Shown piece by piece: positions 61,113 through 64,000 of a stretch of DNA of 64,000 nt. How positions within the stretch are numbered: position 1 is the stretch's first letter; each line of letters begins with the position of its first letter. The position numbers were made by a program, and so were the translations under genes. The stretch lies in contig NZ_CP064951.1 in assembly GCF_011751945.2 (NCBI RefSeq), positions 1-64,000 of the forward strand, written 5' to 3'. The notes below the pieces were generated by a model. The model worked only from the letters and a program-made list of their open reading frames with translations, ran no database searches and was not told the DNA's origin. This DNA is from Actinomyces sp. zg-332 (lineage in GTDB: Bacteria > Actinomycetota > Actinomycetes > Actinomycetales > Actinomycetaceae).

Positions 61113-61888
61113 AGTCTGAAAATATTTTAATTAAGTTACCAAAGCTGCAAAATAGTTATTAATACTCAGAAATGCTTTATATAATATTTTGCCCTTAAGT
61201 GTATTTTCATTTTTTATAAACGAGAGTGATTAGTAACTTTAGTTAGGGTCTCTTGATAAAAAAACTAAGATGAACGCACTAAGAATAAAAGGATTTTTCG
61301 GAATTGATGGTATGCAACAAGACAAAGTAGCTGAAACGTGTTAAGTAATAAGTTGTTACCTCAAGCAGTGAAAGTTAAATGACGGAAAATGAATAGAGTT
61401 AAGTTTATGAGTGCCTAACTCATTGTTCACTTACTCACTCCCCACTTACTTACCTTACTTGCCATTCACTCATTTGCTCACTCAGGTATTACTTCTTAGC
61501 AAACTTTCATACCAAAGGAACTCACAAAAACGACACTACTTGAAATATGAAAAGTGTAAGTTATTAAAATTTCTGAATATGTAGGCTACAAAATAGAGGA
61601 ATATATCTTGAACCTAACTATAACTCATTAACTAATAAACTAAACAAACTATAAAATTTCGCTTACCTAAAACTATGAAAAGGCTATTATTTATCTCAAA
61701 TGGTCGAAATGAGTTGGTAAAGTGAGATTTTACTTCTTATTAGTTTCTAATCTTGTAGTTTTGCCTAACCTAAAATTCCGATGAAATTGTCGCTATGCTG
61801 GTTATTTTTCTAAGTTTTAGACTACTGTTTTGTTTCTAGTAGATAGGATTTTGGATAGCCACCTCCATAAAGAAAACATTACATTGCT
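61113..61888. other. gene-poor spacer with a C/T/A-rich degenerate repeat
   Basis: No supported gene. At 61420-61490 a stretch nearly free of G is made of degenerate ACTC/ACTT-like units (CACTTACTCACTCCCCAC, ACTTACTTACCTTACTTG, TCACTCATTTGCTCACTC). A 24-codon frame from an ATG at 61270 lacks a ribosome binding site. The plus strand changes from T/G-biased to A/C-biased near 61250. Confidence 0.5.
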
Positions 61889-61959
61889 CGAAACAAGCGG
61901 TAACGCCAATTCGCTAACCTTGATTTATAAGCATTAGTTTCACGTTACCACTTGCTCCG
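61889..61959 (-). terminator. 17-bp hairpin after the 83-residue membrane protein gene
   Basis: The arms at 61889-61905 and 61943-61959 pair over 17 bp with three positions that need G-U pairing, around a 37-nt loop. It begins 5 bp past the stop codon of the minus-strand gene at 61965. The T-run after it is modest. Confidence 0.55.
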
Positions 61960-61964
61960 TAACT

Positions 61965-62216
61965 TTATGTATGCAGAAAAAGTGGCCATGCTACAAATAC
62001 TACTTGCATTACAATGAGTGGGGCTAATATGTGTATGTAGCTTAGTATTAGTGGTATGGTGCGTTTTTGTGCGATGTTGATTCCTGTGAATATACCGCCT
62101 AGTATGAATGCGTAGCTTAGTGCGTAGTATTCGTTGGGTGCTGTGAAGCAGATAATTATAGATACAATAATTGATAGTGTTATGAGTAAGCTGAAAGTTT
62201 TGTTAGAAAGTTTCAT
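61965..62216 (-). CDS. small membrane protein, function unknown
   Basis: The 83-residue protein has three hydrophobic segments (about 9-25, 31-48 and 55-79) with short polar loops (APNEYY, AQKRTIP). The ATG follows AAGGAGGGG at ideal spacing, which strongly supports translation. I recognise no family. It appears to be the last gene of a small unit that starts at the promoter near 62460 and contains one or two micropeptides. Confidence 0.75.
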   Translation of the reverse strand: MKLSNKTFSLLITLSIIVSIIICFTAPNEYYALSYAFILGGIFTGINIAQKRTIPLILSYIHILAPLIVMQVVFVAWPLFLHT

Positions 62217-62318
62217 TGCCCCTCCTTAAATTTTAATGTATTGCATTTATAATCTGAAAAGCTACTATGGCATTTTTTCATATTTGTATTTGAGTAGGTT
62301 TTTGCCTATTTATTTGCA

Positions 62319-62390
62319 TTAGTTACACTTAACTCTTTGAATGGGAATAGGGTAAGTATAGAGAAAATTATTGTCAGTTTTTTTAAACAT
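62319..62390 (-). CDS. 23-residue micropeptide with strong ribosome binding site
   Basis: An ATG at 62390 follows AAAGGAGG at 4-nt spacing and opens 23 codons beginning MFKKTDNNFLYTYPIPIQR and ending in Cys-Asn. A promoter (62434-62462) and a hairpin lie directly upstream. It could be a leader peptide for the downstream membrane protein or a secreted or acting peptide itself. No family is recognised. A second 22-codon frame (MKKCHSSFSDYK...) runs from 62282 and its stop overlaps the ATG of the 83-residue gene. Confidence 0.5.
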   Translation of the reverse strand: MFKKTDNNFLYTYPIPIQRVKCN

Positions 62391-62404
62391 ATTTCCTCCT
62401 TTGG

Positions 62405-62439
62405 AATGAGTGAGAAAAGTATCTCACGCTCTCATTTTA
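62405..62439 (-). promoter_or_regulatory. hairpin at the start of the micropeptide transcript
   Basis: Plus-strand AATGAG and TGAGA at 62405-62415 pair with TCTCA and CTCATT at 62422-62436, past a 4-nt bulge. In the transcript the hairpin precedes AAAGGAGG by a few bases. It may affect translation or RNA stability. Confidence 0.45.
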
Positions 62440-62462
62440 AAGTTTTATAAAAGAAAGTGCAA
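62434..62462 (-). promoter_or_regulatory. sigma-70-type promoter of the micropeptide unit
   Basis: On the minus strand TTGCAC (62462-62457), exactly 17 bp and TAAAAT (62439-62434) form a good -35/-10 pair. Transcription would begin near 62427, within the hairpin. Confidence 0.55.
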
Positions 62463-62960
62463 ATAGTTCGTAATGTAAAAATCGAATAGATTCCTAAAAA
62501 GAATTCTATCTATATTGAATGGTTGAAATGAATTAGTAAACTAACGCTTTGGACTGTACAATGCACTAGCTAAGTTCAGCTTTTAATTAGAAAAGCAAAA
62601 TTTCAAAATATCCATAGGTGTATAGGTTTCGATAAACTAACAAATGCAGAGCAAAATCTTAAACCTACATCTAAGAAAATCAAAGTTATATCAAAGTGAT
62701 GCTAAAAATTAACGAAATAGTTTAAATAATATTACTAATATATATACTTAAAAATAACTCAGAAAATACTACATGCTACCTGAACGACTCTAATTTAACG
62801 CCCAGCTTAGACATAAAGTAACAATAAGAATCCTGCCTAGCTATAGTCAAAATTTATGCGCCAAGAATATCACAGTAAATCGCCTAAAATCTCGTAAATT
62901 CACCTCTCATAAAACTAAAAACCGTAAACAAACTATAGGTATATGTTGTAATATATATAC
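62463..62960. other. A/C-rich gap before cysS
   Basis: No ORF is supported. A 25-bp segment at about 62514-62538 resembles 61695-61720 (TGGTYGAAATGARTTRGTAAA). A TAATAT at 62949-62954 is placed as the -10 of a leaderless cysS transcript. Confidence 0.45.
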
Positions 62961-64000
62961 ATGGCTTTACATTTATACGATTCGGCAACAAAACAAGTCC
63001 GAAAATTTGAACCTTTAAAAGAAAACGAAGTGTCGATTTACCTATGTGGTGCAACAGTACAAGGTAGTCCGCACATAGGACATATGCGTTCTTCCCTAGT
63101 TTTTGACGTACTAGTGAGATGGCTACGTAGACGCAAATACAATGTTACTTTAGTTAGAAACGTCACTGATATTGACGATAAAATCCTTGTTAAGTCTGCT
63201 GAAGCTGGCGAAAACTGGTGGGTATGGGCTTTGAAGTTTGAACGTGAGTTCACTGAAGCTTACAATGCTTTGGGTGTACTTCCTCCAACTTATGAACCAC
63301 GTGCAACTGGTCATGTGACAGACATGATTGAGCTAATCCAAATCCTTATCGATAGAGGCCATGCATACAGCAACGACGATGGAAATGTTTACTTTAGCGT
63401 AAGGTCGCTGAAAGACTACGGAACGCTGACAAACCAAAATATTGACGATCTTGCAACAACTGAAGATGACTCACAGATTGACGGTTTAGTTGAATCCGGA
63501 AAGAGGGATGCTTGTGACTTTGCTTTGTGGAAAGCTGTAAAGCCAACTGAACCTCAAACTGCTTCATGGGATACCCCATGGGGAAGAGGAAGACCGGGCT
63601 GGCACTTAGAATGCTCAGCAATGTCAAAGCGTTACCTAGGTGAAAGTTTTGACATTCACGGTGGCGGAATTGATTTGCGTTTCCCTCACCACGAGAATGA
63701 GCAAGCACAGTCTCACGGAGCTGGTTGGGGCTTTGCTAACCATTGGATTCATAATGCTTGGGTGACAATAAAGGGTGAAAAAATGTCTAAATCTCTAGGC
63801 AATTCACTTATTGTTTCACACCTTTTAGAAGAAACCCCAGCGCCAGTTTTGCGTCTAGCACTTGGCACTGTGCATTATCGTTCAACTGTTGAATTTTCTG
63901 AGCAATCCTTACATGACGCACAGCTAACTTGGGATAAATTCACTAATTTCGTTGAAAGAGCAGCTAAGTTTGCTGGGCAAGTTGAAGATATCGAGTTAGA
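62961..64000 (+). CDS. cysS: cysteinyl-tRNA synthetase (5' part, runs off the window)
   Basis: CysS charges tRNA-Cys with cysteine. About 346 residues are present. The zinc-site cysteine is in [10 protein letters not shown], the HIGH motif is [17 protein letters not shown] and [17 protein letters not shown] give the zinc ligands, and KMSKS is in [11 protein letters not shown]. The C-terminal anticodon-binding part lies beyond the window. No Shine-Dalgarno precedes the ATG, and a -10-like TAATAT ends 6 nt upstream, so the mRNA may be leaderless. cysS after ispF is the usual actinobacterial order, here with a 2.6-kb insertion between. Confidence 0.96.
   Translation, partial: MALHLYDSATKQVRKFEPLKENEVSIYLCGATVQGSPHIGHMRSSLVFDVLVRWLRRRKYNVTLVRNVTDIDDKILVKSAEAGENWWVWALKFEREFTEAYNALGVLPPTYEPRATGHVTDMIELIQILIDRGHAYSNDDGNVYFSVRSLKDYGTLTNQNIDDLATTEDDSQIDGLVESGKRDACDFALWKAVKPTEPQTASWDTPWGRGRPGWHLECSAMSKRYLGESFDIHGGGIDLRFPHHENEQAQSHGAGWGFANHWIHNAWVTIKGEKMSKSLGNSLIVSHLLEETPAPVLRLALGTVHYRSTVEFSEQSLHDAQLTWDKFTNFVERAAKFAGQVEDIEL

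Noticed and set aside
61270-61344. 24-codon frame ending in Thr-Cys, reminiscent of a signal peptide pheromone
   Set aside because: No ribosome binding site and no exporter or receptor next to it.
61420-61490. Possible CRISPR-like or direct-repeat array
   Set aside because: Units are 4-8 bp, imperfect and without spacers. No cas gene is present.

Overview
The window is AT-rich chromosomal DNA from an actinobacterium. Gene content points to the class Actinomycetia: DUF3566 after gyrA, CrgA, a class E-like sortase, the fhaA-fhaB-pstP-rodA-pbpA-pknA-pknB cluster, GTP-dependent PEP carboxykinase, a DUF721/DciA gene after recF, and many GTG/TTG starts. The low GC is unusual for that class. I place it near Actinomycetaceae/Bifidobacteriales only tentatively, since no rRNA or other decisive marker is present.

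Layout. (1) 0-10.4 kb is the replication start region: DnaA boxes, dnaA, dnaN, recF, dciA-like, gyrB, gyrA, a DUF3566 membrane protein, tRNA-Ile(GAT) and tRNA-Ala(TGC). (2) 10.5-12.5 kb holds two small soluble DUF proteins flanking a very dense DnaA-box cluster (four exact and seven one-mismatch boxes in about 390 bp). (3) 12.5-18.3 kb has envelope genes: rhomboid protease, cyclophilin, a FemAB-like transferase, CrgA, a sortase with a 50-residue partner, and a Firmicutes-type DUF4299 gene. (4) 18.5-28.8 kb has metabolic genes: serine dehydratase, MTA/SAH nucleosidase, the nrdHIEF operon behind an NrdR-like box and DnaA-box-like sites, and formate-THF ligase. Between them lies about 1.85 kb with no intact gene but with remnants of small ORFs and a long hairpin. 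(5) 28.9-37.2 kb has a TetR regulator divergent from a YhgE/Pip-type membrane protein, then the helicase HrpA. (6) 37.5-46.7 kb is the growth and division signalling cluster, with two FHA proteins, a PP2C phosphatase, a RodA/FtsW glycosyltransferase, a class B PBP and two Ser/Thr kinases. (7) 47-64 kb has an ABC-2 transporter, purA, transketolase, ispD (with a large insertion), gpmA, pckG, a UMF1-type MFS transporter, ispF and the start of cysS, with several long, hairpin-rich, gene-poor gaps.

Four parS-like 16-mers (three exact, one with one mismatch) lie at 13.4, 26.9, 38.3 and 46.9 kb. With the DnaA boxes they mark the window as the origin-proximal segregation domain.

The least explained features are: the 11.4-11.8 kb DnaA-box cluster, which may be the working origin or a DnaA sink; a 14-bp inverted repeat built from two exact DnaA boxes at 54.8 kb; a shared ATAC-N6-GTAT operator linking the TetR/YhgE locus to the MFS promoter 28 kb away; a promoter-hairpin-SD-driven small peptide/membrane protein unit at 62.0-62.5 kb; a stop-interrupted small-ORF pair at 22.0-22.5 kb; and the roughly 95-residue insertion in IspD. 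I saw no transposase, integrase, phage gene or CRISPR array.
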